From assembly GCA_007922195.1 (NCBI GenBank), contig ML681964.1, positions 2,541,406 to 2,605,405 of the forward strand: a stretch of DNA of 64,000 bases, in the 5' to 3' direction. The first letter of the stretch is position 1. Each line of letters opens with the position of its first letter. The notes below the pieces were generated by a model. The model saw only the letters and a list, made by a program, of their open reading frames with translations. It did no database searches and had not been told where the DNA came from. Below are positions 11,115 through 23,171 of this stretch, in pieces. A program made the translations under genes and the position numbers. The stretch comes from Podocnemis expansa. Taxonomy: Eukaryota > Chordata > Testudines > Podocnemididae.

Positions 11115-11275
11115 TCACACAACACCCTAGGAGATGAGAAAATATTTATTTACCTCCTCAACCAGAAGTGGTAATGAGTCACAGACGTTAAGTGGCTTTC
11201 CTTTCCAGAAGCAGGATTAAAATTTGGAACATGTTTCTTGTTTCCCTAGTCACTTCACCAGATCACACATTACAC
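11115..11275 (+). repeat. MIR-type CORE-SINE fragment
   Basis: CTAGGAGATGAGAAAATAT, then CAGACGTTAAGTGGCTTTC, AGAAGCAGGATTAAAATTTG and CCTAGTCACTTCACCA follow the order of the MIR core and 3' region. Confidence 0.6.
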
Positions 11276-11620
11276 CAGAGGAGATCTGACCTGAACTGCC
11301 ATATCTGCAGTGACGTCAGTTATACAAGATGAGAAAATTGCCCATTGTGACACCATGTCAGTTTTTTTCTTCTTCTTTTGCGATCCACAAGATTACCTTT
11401 TCCAGCATGGATCCTATATTACATGGCTTTTGTAATAAGGATGAATGAGCAATAAGGTACTAAATATTAAGATTGCTGTGAAAGGTGATTAGCTAAAGAA
11501 GAACACATAATCAATTCTGTTCATGGCACTGCTTCAGAGCATTTCCCCCACCTCTCTCACCTTCAGCATTTCAGTAACCTCCATTATTTGGTTGTTTGTC
11601 CCCCCTCATCCTACTTCTGT

Positions 11621-12962
11621 TCAGTTTGGTGGTCATGATCTGGTAAGCCAGAGGGTTCTATGAACACACCAAAAAGCACGTTGACCAGATGTTTTTTCTT
11701 GTTCTTAAAACTTTCTGTTATGACTTGCGGCAATTAAAATTTAATGAGCTATATTGTTCATTTGGAAAATAACCACTATTTAGTACTACATGTCACCAGC
11801 TCTTTTTTTTTTTCCCCCTCCCAATTCAAACTTTATCTCTCAGGAGTATTGTGTTCAGACAAAATCAAGGAGAGGCAGGGACAAGATCCCTCAGAAATTT
11901 TCTTTTCGTTTTCTGAGTGCTGCAGGCATTTCAGAGAGATTTAGTAGTGGCTTTTAAGCTGTTCAGAATCAGCAACCACTGCTCTACTGCAATCCAATTT
12001 TACAATGCATATTTTCGTCCCTGTGTTAGCTGTAAACTTCAGCAAATGATCTTTCTACAGGTTGTAAAGACAAGATGGGAAGTAATCTTGGAAAATGAAG
12101 CCATGTAACCAGTACCTGAGCCATTAAATTACCCTGTTCTCTATAAAGGACCAAGACTAAGCAGCTAGTTATATAGTGTTTGCCTTTTGGACTGGTTACC
12201 TGTACAAGTTTAAGAAGGACTATTCTCTTTCCTCCCAGCTATGAAGATTGCAGCAACCTAGAGGAAGTAGTGCCTAAAGATGGCCTGAGGGGGCTCTGCT
12301 GTGCAACATTAAAGTCAAAAAAAAAAAGAAAAAGAAAAATCTAAGTAGCCTTCAAGAGCTGCTTTTCCTGAACTATTCTGGCAGCTAGTCAGTCCCTCCT
12401 GGGTTATTGGAATAACTTCTTCCAGTTTCCCAGCCTCCTGCACCAAGAGCTAGAACTAAGTTTGGCTGTATGTGGGTGACACTGAATGAGTGAAGGGCAG
12501 TGATGTATGAAGGGGTGATTCTGTCTGAGTGTTAGCAGTTCTCCTGTAACACAATATAGCCCCCATTCTTTCTGACTTGCTATATGAAGGATCTTTTTCA
12601 CTCTCGACCAGGAGACCTGAACATCTTTTTGGACTAAAGTAAGCATTTTTGAGGGTGTGGGGGGGATACCTGTTGTGAATAAGGTGGATTCCATGTCCCT
12701 TTCTCTTCTGTAAAATAGAGGTATAGATAAGGTAAGAAAATATCGTGGCTTTTGCTTTTCTTAATTCCCCTCCCCCCATGTTAATCTGGACTACATTTCT
12801 GGGTGGAAGAACGCCAAAATCAAAGGGAATTCTCACTATCATGGTCTCCAGGAGAGCTATAGCTGAGAGAATATGAGTAATTTTGCCTTATTTATCAGAA
12901 ATCAATAATAGGGCTGTCTCCTATCCAGAACACTATATTGACATTATTAATCTCTAATGAAA
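11621..12962 (+). repeat. left arm of a large inverted repeat (about 1.34 kb)
   Basis: Almost the whole segment is the reverse complement of 17332-18700. Scattered single-base differences are visible and the level looks like a few percent. The outer end is near GTCATGATCTGGTAAGCCAG and the inner end near CTCTAATGAAA. It includes a poly-A/AAAAAG tract near 12318. No TSD is visible at either end, and it does not match a transposon I know. Open frames at 12404-12694 and 12456-12842 (minus) look like chance. Confidence 0.85.
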
Positions 12963-15900
12963 ACCATTAGAAATGTGAATCCTCTCCTCCTGAAAGGTGG
13001 TAGGAAAGCTATAGCATTTTTCTTACCAGTTAACTACTTCCAATTGGTTCCCCATCAATTTAAGATGGTGGAAGTATAAAGCTGGGGTTCCATATCCCAG
13101 AAAATGCCTCTATGATGTCTGAAATGTTTGAGAGAAAATTATTTTACTTCCTACAAGGTTTCAGATCCCTCCAAACAGGGAAGGGTAAATATATTCTGAA
13201 AATAGAAGTGTAAGCCATTTACAAAACCCAGCATTATGCTGCATAGTCTGATCAGAATAATTTGTGCACAGAATGTTGATACATTGTAAAGAAAATTGCT
13301 GCTCTACTCACCTTGAACCAGCCCTGTGATGTCTTGTGTGATTATAAAATGTTGTGATTTACATTGTCTATTAAGAAGTGTTAAAATTCTCCAACTATGC
13401 AAAAGTGGTGTTAATAGCTGGAAGGATGCTCGAGAAGCTCATATTCTGAAGGGCTCCTTTATGAGAAAAGACCTTCTTTACTAAACAGCTGTTTCATGCA
13501 CCCTCTCTGTTATGCTTCCAAACTATTTCTAATTGTAGATTAGTTGCACCGTTCTAACTATTAAATGCAGACTTTTTCTAATCAACCGTGGTTCTAATGT
13601 TTGAAGAATTTGCCCAATCCTCTGGTAAATGTTAAGTCTTTTGTTGGCAAAGGCATCTGAAGAATAGTCGGTAGTGTGAGGGCTAAAGAGGCCACATGAA
13701 ACAAAGATATTCTCATTTCTCCAGTGCTGCATATGCAAAAAATGCTGATATGCCATAAACTCTGTAGCCTTCTGCCATTTTCTAACCCCTGAAGACTGAG
13801 CTGCAGAAAGGACATTTGTTCAAGTACTTAAATGTCTTCTTTTCAGCTTTACAAAGACTTGGCTTCGAATCTGATGAATATGGTCTGATGAATTATATTT
13901 AGCACTGATTCTTTGAACCATATTGTTTTATGAAAAATAATAACATTATTGTTTTAATGTAGCAAAAGATCTCTTCACAAGGCTCGCTGAATGCAGTTTA
14001 AATGCCACAGAAAAATTCTGTACATTATAGGATTCATCAAGGCTCGCCTACAAGTTAAGACACAAATGTAGAAACAAAAAAAGGTATTTTCCCCAATGGA
14101 TTCTTCAGTTTCAAAAGCAAACAGTCAAATAATAGATGTGGATGAAAAAACATTGCTGCTTCCAAACACATTAAAAATATAAATGAAACTCTATGATTTG
14201 AAATAGAATGATAATGGACATGTAGTGCAACCTCAGCTACTGCAAATCAGCACTGCTCCACTGGCATCTGGCCTCATACTATGCTCTGCCACAGTTTGAA
14301 GGTGTCTTATTTCACTGTTTTTGGAAATCCCTGTTTCTTCCTATTCTAAGTATCTTAGCTTTGAATCATTCAGACAACACAAGTGTGTGTAGCTGGTGAG
14401 TTTGTGCTCAGTGTTGACATGCTTCCATGTGAGTAACTGCAATTTATAAGTCATGGAGAACCTAGACTTCTCTTTTAACTACTTTTTGTTTCAGAGCTGC
14501 AGTTTGCTTATGTGTTGTTACAAAGAAACCTTTTCCCTCAAACTCTATTTCAAATTCTGTTCATAGATGTAACAAATTGATGTAACCAACACATTATAAC
14601 ATATTGCATAAGACTGTAATAGGCCAAGTGGTAAAAATGGAATAAAGAAATGTAAACTATAGGCATCAAGATAGGACTGATGTGGGTGTTATGGTCTCAT
14701 CACATGCCCAAAGAGGGTGGAAAAAAATAGCCATTAGAGATGGGCATGGTTTGAAGCAGGAGCCATCCTTTCGGTCTGGTTCAATAATGGGTTGAGCATT
14801 CACACCACATTCACTGACCTCTAGTAATGGGGAAATTCTCAGTACCTCTCAGGATCAGGCCTTCTTGGGTAGCATATAGATATAATCCAGAGACCTGTCA
14901 AAATATTTGGGAGTGGGGAAGACACTTCAGAGCAATCTCCCAGTGAACAAATATGACACTAGGTAATTCTGGCTCAGAGTAAGCATATGTATTCCAGAAA
15001 CCAAATATTATTAAACTCATGACAATGGGGGATGATTTTAGAAGTGCATCTCAAGAAGCATGCACAAAATTGTGCTTATTTTGCCTTCACTGAAGGAGTG
15101 GGGTGTATTCCCAGGCTAAACCTTTCTATTGATAATTAGGCACAGAAACCCTTCTATAGAAATAAGAGGTGGTTTCTGTGTAGAACTGGTCAGAAAATAT
15201 TTTGGGTGTGGTTTGCTCCCTCCTTGCTGCTCAGCAGAAAATTTAAATTCTTCATTGCAAAAACCCACAACTGTTTGATTTTTGATCCAGACAATTTTGG
15301 GAGGGTTGGCCAGAAACAGAAAGTTCTTGGCTTTTTCTGGTTTCCAGGTTTTTTTATGAAAAGGTGAAATTTCCACAGAAAGCAAATCCCTTTCATGCAA
15401 GCTATCTGCTTTTGATCTACAATCCAATTGTGATGGAAAATTTCTTACTAGTCATCCTTCTTGCTGTACACCTTTGATGCACCGAGGCACAGGAGCTACA
15501 CTCGTAGGTCAGATTGTGCCTCCTGAATTTTTGCTTAACCTGGGGCTTGTCACACCCAGCAGTGTAAATTAGAGCAGCCCCATGGGAGTTCTGACAGATG
15601 TAATCTCTCAACAGCTGTATAGAGGCTGCTCTGTAGCCCAGAATAGCTGTATCATAAAGCACTATAACGATATACCCTTTCCATGCTTGTGTTAGCGATT
15701 GCAAAGCAGCATGCTAGCTGTATATTACTTCTGCATCAAAGGCCTTCTTCCTGAGGCTCCTATGCATTGCTACACTGATGTATATGAGCCAGAATCTAGC
15801 TTCTAATGTTAGCGCTTTCAGTAAAATAGAAAGGAGAGAAAAAAAATGTGATTGTTTTGTGTGGGAAATCAATCCAGTTTGAGTTCAGCAAATAAAGGTG

Positions 15901-17059
15901 CATATGCTACACCATTAAAGGCAGTGTTCTTAGCGCCCCTGGAGGTGGGCCAGGCCTAATTTAGGATTAGGCCAAGATAAAGAAGCTGTTAGGTGACTTA
16001 ATTATGGATGAGCCACAATGTAGGGGAGCAGAGTGACTAATAGTTATTGGACTATAATTTGTTGGGACTTTTACCTTTAAGAGAGAGAAGAAGCATGTGA
16101 TCTAACTAAAACACTGAGTCACAAAATGAGCAGACTGCTACATGGCTGAAGGAAATCTCAGCTGCAACCGCAAAAGAAGGCGAGTCTGTTTTGCCACATA
16201 TAGCCATGAAGGCATCTGCCAGCAGGCAAGTCACTTTCTACAGAAGATTATATCCCTCAAGTGGCATTCCATAAACCATTCTTGTGGTAACAATAATGTT
16301 TCTAGCAAGTCTTTCTCCCCACACTCCTGACTTCTGGAGAAATAACCTCGCAAATGTTAAAAACAGTAATAGAATGCACCAAGCATAGTTTGCTTGCTTT
16401 AGACACTTGTTGGACTAATGCATTCCAAAATCAGAAGAACATGTCTAACAAAGTGCAAGCATTGGTGAACACAGGGAATTCAAAGTAGATGAGGGGCAAA
16501 AAAAAAACCCCAAAGATGTTTGTGGGTGAAATGAATCAGTGGTGATGGAGGATGGCATCAGTGGCAGAGCTGAGGTGCTGAGGTTGGAAGTGACATGTAG
16601 TGAAGCAAGAACAGATAAATAAGGCAGGGCTAGTTTGGGGATAGGTTCAATGATGCAAAGCAGCTGCAAGCCTCATTGAACTGGCTTTTTGAGACAAGAA
16701 ATGGTGCAAGATAGTTCAAGCATATCAATTAATCTGAACTATAGATCAGAAGTTCTGTTTGATTCTGTAGAGAATACAGGTGGGACCAGTAGCATGACTC
16801 AAAGAGCACATCTTCACAAGAAAATTGCTTCTAGTTAGAACACAGCCTTGAGAAGTTAACTAATATGAAGCTTCTAAGGCACTATAGTAGTCATTATACA
16901 CGGGGATAAGTTGTGCTTATCACAAGCTGATCATGGATAAAGTTGTAGGTTTACTCTCCGGTTGCTGATACAGAGCGAAAGCCACGTTCCCCTGTCTATG
17001 CTGGTCAAGATTAGTTAACACAACTACTCAAGGCTTCATTCTAACAATGTAATTTCCTT
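12963..17059. other. spacer between the inverted arms; no gene seen
   Basis: About 4.1 kb of AT-rich unique-looking sequence, extending to 17331 when the MITE at 17060-17242 is included. The 103- and 95-codon minus-strand frames at 15116-15704 have no motif I can identify. I see no clear repeat in it apart from that MITE. Confidence 0.5.
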
Positions 17060-17242
17060 GGCTATCTCTACACCAAAAATCTTAGTTCAGACTTGGTTAG
17101 TCCAACCTAAGTAGTTCGAAAGTTAGTTTGAACTAAGCCTGTTTTTTTAATTCGAACTAACTTTGAGTTTGAACTAGCCAAAGGCTAGTGTAGACACGGT
17201 TCAAATTAGTCCGGACTAAGCTTGCTAGTGTAGACATAGCCC
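17060..17242. mobile_element. MITE with GGCTATGTCTACAC termini
   Basis: The left end is GGCTATCTCTACAC and the right end CTAGTGTAGACATAGCC. The interior repeats AGTTTGAACTAA and AGTTCGAA motifs in both orientations. CTT flanks both ends (17057-17059, 17243-17245) and may be a 3-bp TSD. Same family as 28934 (opposite orientation) and 42790. It lies about 90 bp from the inner end of the right inverted arm. Confidence 0.65.
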
Positions 17243-17331
17243 TTGTGATGAAAAAGGGAATAAGTTGATATAGCCCAAGTAATGGGTCAGGAAGATGAGC
17301 TTTAGCATTAGCATTTTCTATGTTTGCATGC

Positions 17332-18700
17332 TTTCATTAGAGAGTTATAATAGTGTCAATATAGTGTTCTGGAAAGGAGACAGCCCCATTATTGGTTTCT
17401 GATAAATGAGGCAAAATTAAATCAAATCAAATCAAATCAAATCATACTCATATTCTCTCAGCTATAGCTCTCCTGGAGACCACAATAGTGAGAATTCCCT
17501 TTGATTTTGGCGTTCTTCCACCCAGAAATGTAGTCCAGATTAACATGGGGGGAGGGGAATTAAGAAAAGCAAAAGCCACGATATTTTCTTACCTTATCTA
17601 TACCTCTATTTTACAGAAGAGAAAGGGAAATGGAATCCACCTTATTTACAACAGGTATCCCCTCCACACCCTCAAAAATGCTTACTTTAGTCCAAAAAGA
17701 TGTTCAGGTCTCCTGGTCGAGAGTGAAAAAGATCCTTCATAAAGCAAGTCAGAAAGAATGGGGGCTATATCGTGTTACAGGAGAACTGCTAACACTCAGA
17801 CAGAATCACCCCTTCATACATCACTGCCCTTTACTCATTCAGTGTCACCCACATACAGCCAAACTTAGTTCTAGCTCTTGGTGCAGGAGGTTGGGAAGCT
17901 GGAAGAAGTTATTCCAATAACCCAGGAGGGACTGACTAGCTGCCAGAATAGTTCAGGAAAAGCAGCTCTTGAAGGCTACTTAGATTTTTCTTTTTCTTTT
18001 TTTTTTTGACTTTAATGTTGCACAGCAGAGCCCCCTCAGGCCATCTTTAGGCACTACTTCCTCTAGGTTGCTGCAATCTTCATAGCTGGGAGGAAAGAGA
18101 ATAGTCCTTCTTAAACTTGTACAGGTAACCAGTCCAAAAGGCAAACACTATATAACTAGCTGCTTAGTCTTGGTCCTTTATAGAGAACAGGGTAATTTAA
18201 TGGCTCAGGTACTGGTTACATGGCTTCATTTTCCAAGATTACTTCCCATCTTATCTTTACAACCTGTAGAAAGATCATTTGCTGAAGTTTACAGCTAACA
18301 CAGGGATGAAAATATGCATTGTAAAATTGGATTGCAGTAGAGCAGTGGTTGCTGATTCTGAACAGCTTAAAAGCCACTACTAAATCTCTCTGAAATGCCT
18401 GCAGCACTCAGAAAACGAAAAGAAAATTTCTGAGGGATCTTGTCCCTGCCTCTCCTTGATTTTGTCTGAACACAATACTCGTGAGAGATAAAGTTTGAAT
18501 TGGGAGGGGGAAAAAAAAAAAGCTGGCGACATGTAATACTAAATAGTGGTTATTTTCCAAATAAACAATATAGCTCATTAAATTTTATTTGCCGTAAGTC
18601 ATAACAAAGTTTTAAGAACAAGAAAAAACATCTGGTCAACTTGCTTTTTGATGCATTCATAGAATCCTCTGGCTTACCAGATCATGACCAGCACACTGAT
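17332..18700 (-). repeat. right arm of the large inverted repeat (about 1.37 kb)
   Basis: This is the reverse complement of 11621-12962, read inward. It is about 27 bp longer because of an AAATC expansion at 17419-17443. Visible differences include a substitution that introduces a stop in the frame matching 12456-12842 (GATCCTTCATAAAGC). The parallel poly-T tract is near 17995. Beyond 18700 and below 17332 the sequences no longer match. Confidence 0.85.
17419..17443. repeat. (AAATC)5 microsatellite specific to one inverted arm
   Basis: There are five AAATC units between GGCAAAATTA and CATACTCATATTC. The opposite arm reads straight through (complement GGCAAAATTACTCATATTC), so the array appeared in this copy or was lost from the other. 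Confidence 0.9.
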
Positions 18701-20944
18701 TTCAGTAGTACAGCACCTCAGTAGAAATGCGTTTGGGACAGGTTGTCTAGCATTAATGAAGTAAAACATATAAACAGTTTTTAAGGCAACAATCCTAATA
18801 GCTATTTCCCATCATCCATCCTTTCCCCTCTCTCCTCCACCCCAGAGAGCCATTAATCAGAATTAAGAAATTCTTTTGGTACATTTTTGCCTTTTTTATT
18901 GTAAAAAATGTGACAAAAAGTAGAGACATTCATGATTTAATAGATCCATCTAGCTGAGCTCTTGTGCACAGAACGAGAGATTATTAGGCAACAAACTCTG
19001 ATTTTAAAGATTTTAAATAGCATTATCAGGATGGGTTTCTGGGAGCTAATTTTAAATCTAATTTTAGATCCCTAGCAACTCTAGGGATGTAGCTGAGAGG
19101 CAGAAAGATCCAGCCTGAGAAACAATGGCTGTTCCCCTGACTTTTCTACACAAGTTCAAGTGCAATGGCTGTTCAAAATTTAAGTCACAGATTGCTGACC
19201 TCTTCAAATCCTTTCTTTCTTTTTTTTAAAAGCCCTCAGTCAAAAAATGGCACATCTTACAGTGCAGCTATCAAAGGAACAAGACAGAGGCAGAGCACAG
19301 GTAGTTAAGGCACCTTAAAAAAGAATTTTCAAAGTCTTAAATCTTGGAGTTTCTAGTGAATTTAATCTTGATTCTGAATCTCTGCTCTCTTTAATATATC
19401 TTTTTGCTAGTTACAATGTTCTGGTAAAAAAAAAAATTTGACTGAAGTTACTGACCTGTACCCCTTAGTGAGGTTTACTTGTCAGGGAACATACATTATA
19501 TGAGACTTATTTTACTGGCTCCAGATTCTCCCATTAAGCACAATAAAGAGTCTTGTACGGAAGTGATTGTGCCATCAAAGTTGTTGCATTGACATGGATA
19601 ATGAGCTCCTTTCTCTGCCCTAAAGGCAATCCTTCCAGGTCAAGGTACAGATATTCAGGAAGGAGGGATCTACCACAGTGGTTGGCATTAACAGAAGACT
19701 TCACTTTCTAGCACTATCAGTCTAAGACTTTTCACAAACGCTAAGAAACATCTTAGAAGTTGTACCAAAATAAAGGTCCTTTGCATTGTTAAATATTAAA
19801 TAGTGTGTTAACAGAGTAGCAGAATATTGTTCGACCACAGAAGGAAAATTGACTTGAGGCTGCATATTCTAAGTGATGAAATTATTGGTTTTAGTTTCAT
19901 CTAATCTATTTGTTTATCTGTTCCCTTCACGTCATCTCAAATTTTGATTGACAAACACAGGAAAAAAATTAGCACAGTCATTCTCTGTAGGAAAGTGTGA
20001 CCACATTAATCAGTTTTTTACACTCTGTCTATACATTACAATAACAGGAAGCAGGTTGTCCTCCATTTGTTAATTACCTCAAAGCTAATTTTTCAGCTTG
20101 AGTTACCATTATAACCCATTAGTCAATGTGGGCAAAAAGAGAAACCACATCCCTTCAGGGCCTGAGAAATGACCAGAGCAATGAAATAAGGGATGTACAT
20201 TTTTGTTAAAAATTATAAACAGATAATTCTACATTTTATTCTTTGGGTGATGAATGTGAAACAGATACGAATAACATGGTTAACAGATATATTCCAAATT
20301 TATTCAGGTTCATCATTTTGTTACAGAGAAAGATTTCTATCTTCTTGCCCTTTGTTTGAGCAGTTTCTCATTTCCTAAAATAACATTTCCTCAGACAGCC
20401 TTTTTCCATCCCACCGTCCCCCATTTCCCCTTCACTCCCAACAACTTTATTGTAAATGAAGGTCTGGTAAAACCTACCGGTAAGCTCCATTTTGTATATT
20501 GCTGAGCATCAAAATAAAGATCTTCCTTTCTGTTTTGCTGTAAATAGAATTTCACTCTCTCAACATCAAAGAGTTCTTCTTTTGGAAAAATTATCCATTA
20601 TAATACAAAGGCTCTCCCTTTGGAAAAACTATTCGTACAATACAGACTTCAGGACCTCGATCATGAAAACTAGTTCTGTTCTGTTCATTTTAAGGTGAGG
20701 TTTATTTACACTGGGGAAAAAATGGCATACATCTTCAATATTCACAGTTGTACTCATTTGGAAATTATGAACCTTCCTTTTCTTCTGCGAGTATTATTGA
20801 TATGCCCATTTACAAACCACTGCAGAGCCTGACCACTTCTCATCACATCCATACTTGGGTGAAACCCAAGTTTGTCTGAATGATACCTTTTTGAATTAGA
20901 CATGGAACTGAGCAGTAGGAATTTGGATGACTCCCAGAGCTCTG

Positions 20945-21018
20945 GAATAAAATTCTGGCCTCACTAAAGTGAATGGAAATTTCACCATTGACTTCAACAG
21001 GGCTAGGATTCTACCCTG
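20945..21018. repeat. old palindromic repeat ('ccattgacttcaacagggc' type)
   Basis: AAAATTCTGGCCTCACTAAA, GTGAATGGAAATTTC, then ACCATTGACTTCAACAGGGC and TAGGATTCTACCCTGG form an imperfect palindrome. Same type as 1447 and 37505. Confidence 0.5.
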
Positions 21019-21505
21019 GAGCTTCTTTTTTCTTTGGCTATATATAGGTCCCCAAGTATCTTCCCCTTTCCTGCCATTTCTCCTCTTTGCATGGGATCCT
21101 GGCCTGAAAGTTCCTGCTTGGCTATCAGACTCCATGTGCGGCTGAGGCTGCCAATGTCATCTATGAAACCAAGAACAGATTTAAGAAATCCAAGCTCTTC
21201 ACCGCCTTTATGACATTACAAGTGTCAATGTGCCAACATGTCACAATGCAAATGTCATCTTCACATTGTGAGAAGGGTTAGGGTGACATTATGGTGTTAC
21301 TGCAAAGTAAGTCAAATAAACCTTTGAAATAATTAATTAAAAAACAAACATTTAGTTTCAAAGGATGAACGACCAGAGCCAAATAATATTTCATTCAGGA
21401 AATTCTCTCTGTAGAAATGAATATCAATTTCTGTTAAAGAAAGGCCACAAAAGAAAATAAACACCAAGTAGATTTTAAAAGGGGTGTGCTCTGCCTTGTT
21501 TTTTT

Positions 21506-21510
21506 AAAAC

Positions 21511-21537
<27 letters not shown>
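21506..21537. repeat. (AAAAC)5 microsatellite with poly-A
   Basis: Five AAAAC units followed by seven A residues. Confidence 0.9.
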
Positions 21538-21542
<5 letters not shown>

Positions 21543-22407
21543 ATGCTTATTAGAAAGAACAAGGATTTAACTTTGGCACATTAGGAAAAAACCCACAAAA
21601 GACAGAATATAAGAAAAACCTGAAGCAGCTTTAGATGCAATTGATTTTCAGGAAGCAATTCTTTATTTAAAAATAGCAGCACCTGAGTTTGATATTTCAC
21701 CATCCAAAAACAGGTTCTGTTTTTTCATTATACAAAGCTGAGACAAAATAAAGGACTCAGCATTATTGGTGCTGGAGGAGCTACAAAACTTTTCATCTTT
21801 TATTAATCAAAGACTGCAAGGAAATAGATGTGAGGCCTGGAAACCCAGAAAGCCAAATTAAGATAAGGTAAGATTAATAATTTTTAATGACAATTATGTG
21901 TTACTTTAGAAATATCAGGGGAACATGAGAAAAATACTTCATTAAAACTTGCAAGTTACTCTTCCATTTCTAGACCTCACTCAAATTTTGATCTTCATGA
22001 TGATGTGAGAATAACTGTAAAAGTAATAACAGTAAAAATGGAAGCATTCTGAGCAAGACTGGATTTTTGTTTAACAGTGCATGATACATTTTCAGTATAC
22101 TCAGAGCAGGGTCAGTTGCTATCAAAGATGCTATAAAAAGGATGAAACCTTAAGCCTGCAATACACCAACAAATTCAGGGATACTCAAAGTTCAAATTGT
22201 TGAGTTAATGGAGTTTTACATCAGTTCTGATTTACAATGCTCTAAGAAATCAGGGCCACTTGGAGATACAATAAGGTCTGTGATAAGAATTTCATCTCAA
22301 GACCTTTTCTCTTTTCTAGTCTTTTAGGTGGTATAATGAGGAAAAGAGTGGAATTTAAAAAGACACCTTTAAACCAAGAAGTCAGTGATCTTTAAAAACA
22401 GCATATC

Positions 22408-23171
22408 CCTTAAAGCAGGGGTCAGCCACCCAAAAGAGCAGAAGAGCCATTTCCTCCCACCTTCCCACCACATCCCACATGAGCCTGAGCTGGCCCAGCA
22501 GCTATGCCGCAGCCTCTAGCGCTGGCAGGGGGGTGTGCGGGTGGCATGCTCTCCCTCCGTCCCTTGCTCTGCTGGCACAGCAGAGCAGCGCTCCCCGCCC
22601 ACCCCCAGTTGGCTGCCCCTCCGAAGAGTGGCTGGCGGAGAGCTGCAGTTTGTGGCGGTGGGGCCCTGGAACAGCCCCTCCATGGAGTTCAGGCTGCTTT
22701 GACCTGGCTGATCCAGGGCCTGGGGATGAGGCAGCCTCTGTTCAGGCCTGAAGTGGCTGAGTTGAAGCGGCCTGAACTCCATGGAGCGGGCCATTCCATT
22801 GCCCCACCTCTGCAAGCTGCACCTCTCCGCCGGCCGCTTTTGGGAGGGACAGCCAGCTGGGGGTAGGCGGGGCAGTGCTGCTCTGCCCTGCCAGTAGAGG
22901 GAGGGACTGAGGGAGCGTGTGCTGCCCACACACCTCCCCTGCCAGTGCTAGGGGCTGTGGCATGGCTGCTGGGCTGCTTGCGGCTCATGTGGTTGTGGTG
23001 GGAGGGTGGGGGCGACACTGACGACCCTGATTTGGCCACGATGCTGGGGCTAACTGGGAGTCCCTGGAGCACACCTGGCTCCGTGGAGGAGATTGCCAGG
23101 GAGTAAGAAGGAGATGCTCAGGGAGCCACAGGTAGCTCACTGAGCCCGAGTTGCTGATCCCTGCCTTAAAC
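22408..23171. mobile_element. self-complementary hAT element, GC-rich, 748 bp
   Basis: The element is 22416-23163, with ends CAGGGGTCAGCCACC and GAGTTGCTGATCCCTG. It is flanked by near-identical 8-bp repeats, CCTTAAAG and CCTTAAAC (7 of 8). The two halves are inverted copies of each other. For example, GCAGCCTCTAGCGCTGGCAG near 22508 pairs with CTGCCAGTGCTAGGGGCTGT near 22939, and CCATGGAGTTCAGG near 22680 pairs with CCTGAACTCCATGG near 22770. The many open frames on both strands (up to 137 codons) come from GC-rich composition. Its ends (AAAAGAGCAGAAGAGCCATT) place it with 55172 and 58112. Confidence 0.8.

Larger units (their letters stand above)
18701..22407. other. no gene seen
   Basis: AT-rich sequence with an AAAAC microsatellite (21506) and an old palindromic repeat (20945). 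No open frame exceeds 79 codons. Confidence 0.5.

Noticed and set aside
12404..12842. Open frames conserved in both arms of the large inverted repeat (a 96-codon frame in each arm)
   Set aside because: Of the differences I see within the 96-codon frame, five change the amino acid and about one is silent, which does not suggest selection on protein. The longer frame has a stop in the right arm. No domain is recognised.
22479..23072. Open frames of 73-137 codons on both strands
   Set aside because: They lie in the palindromic GC-rich hAT. Similar peptides appear on both strands because the element is self-complementary.
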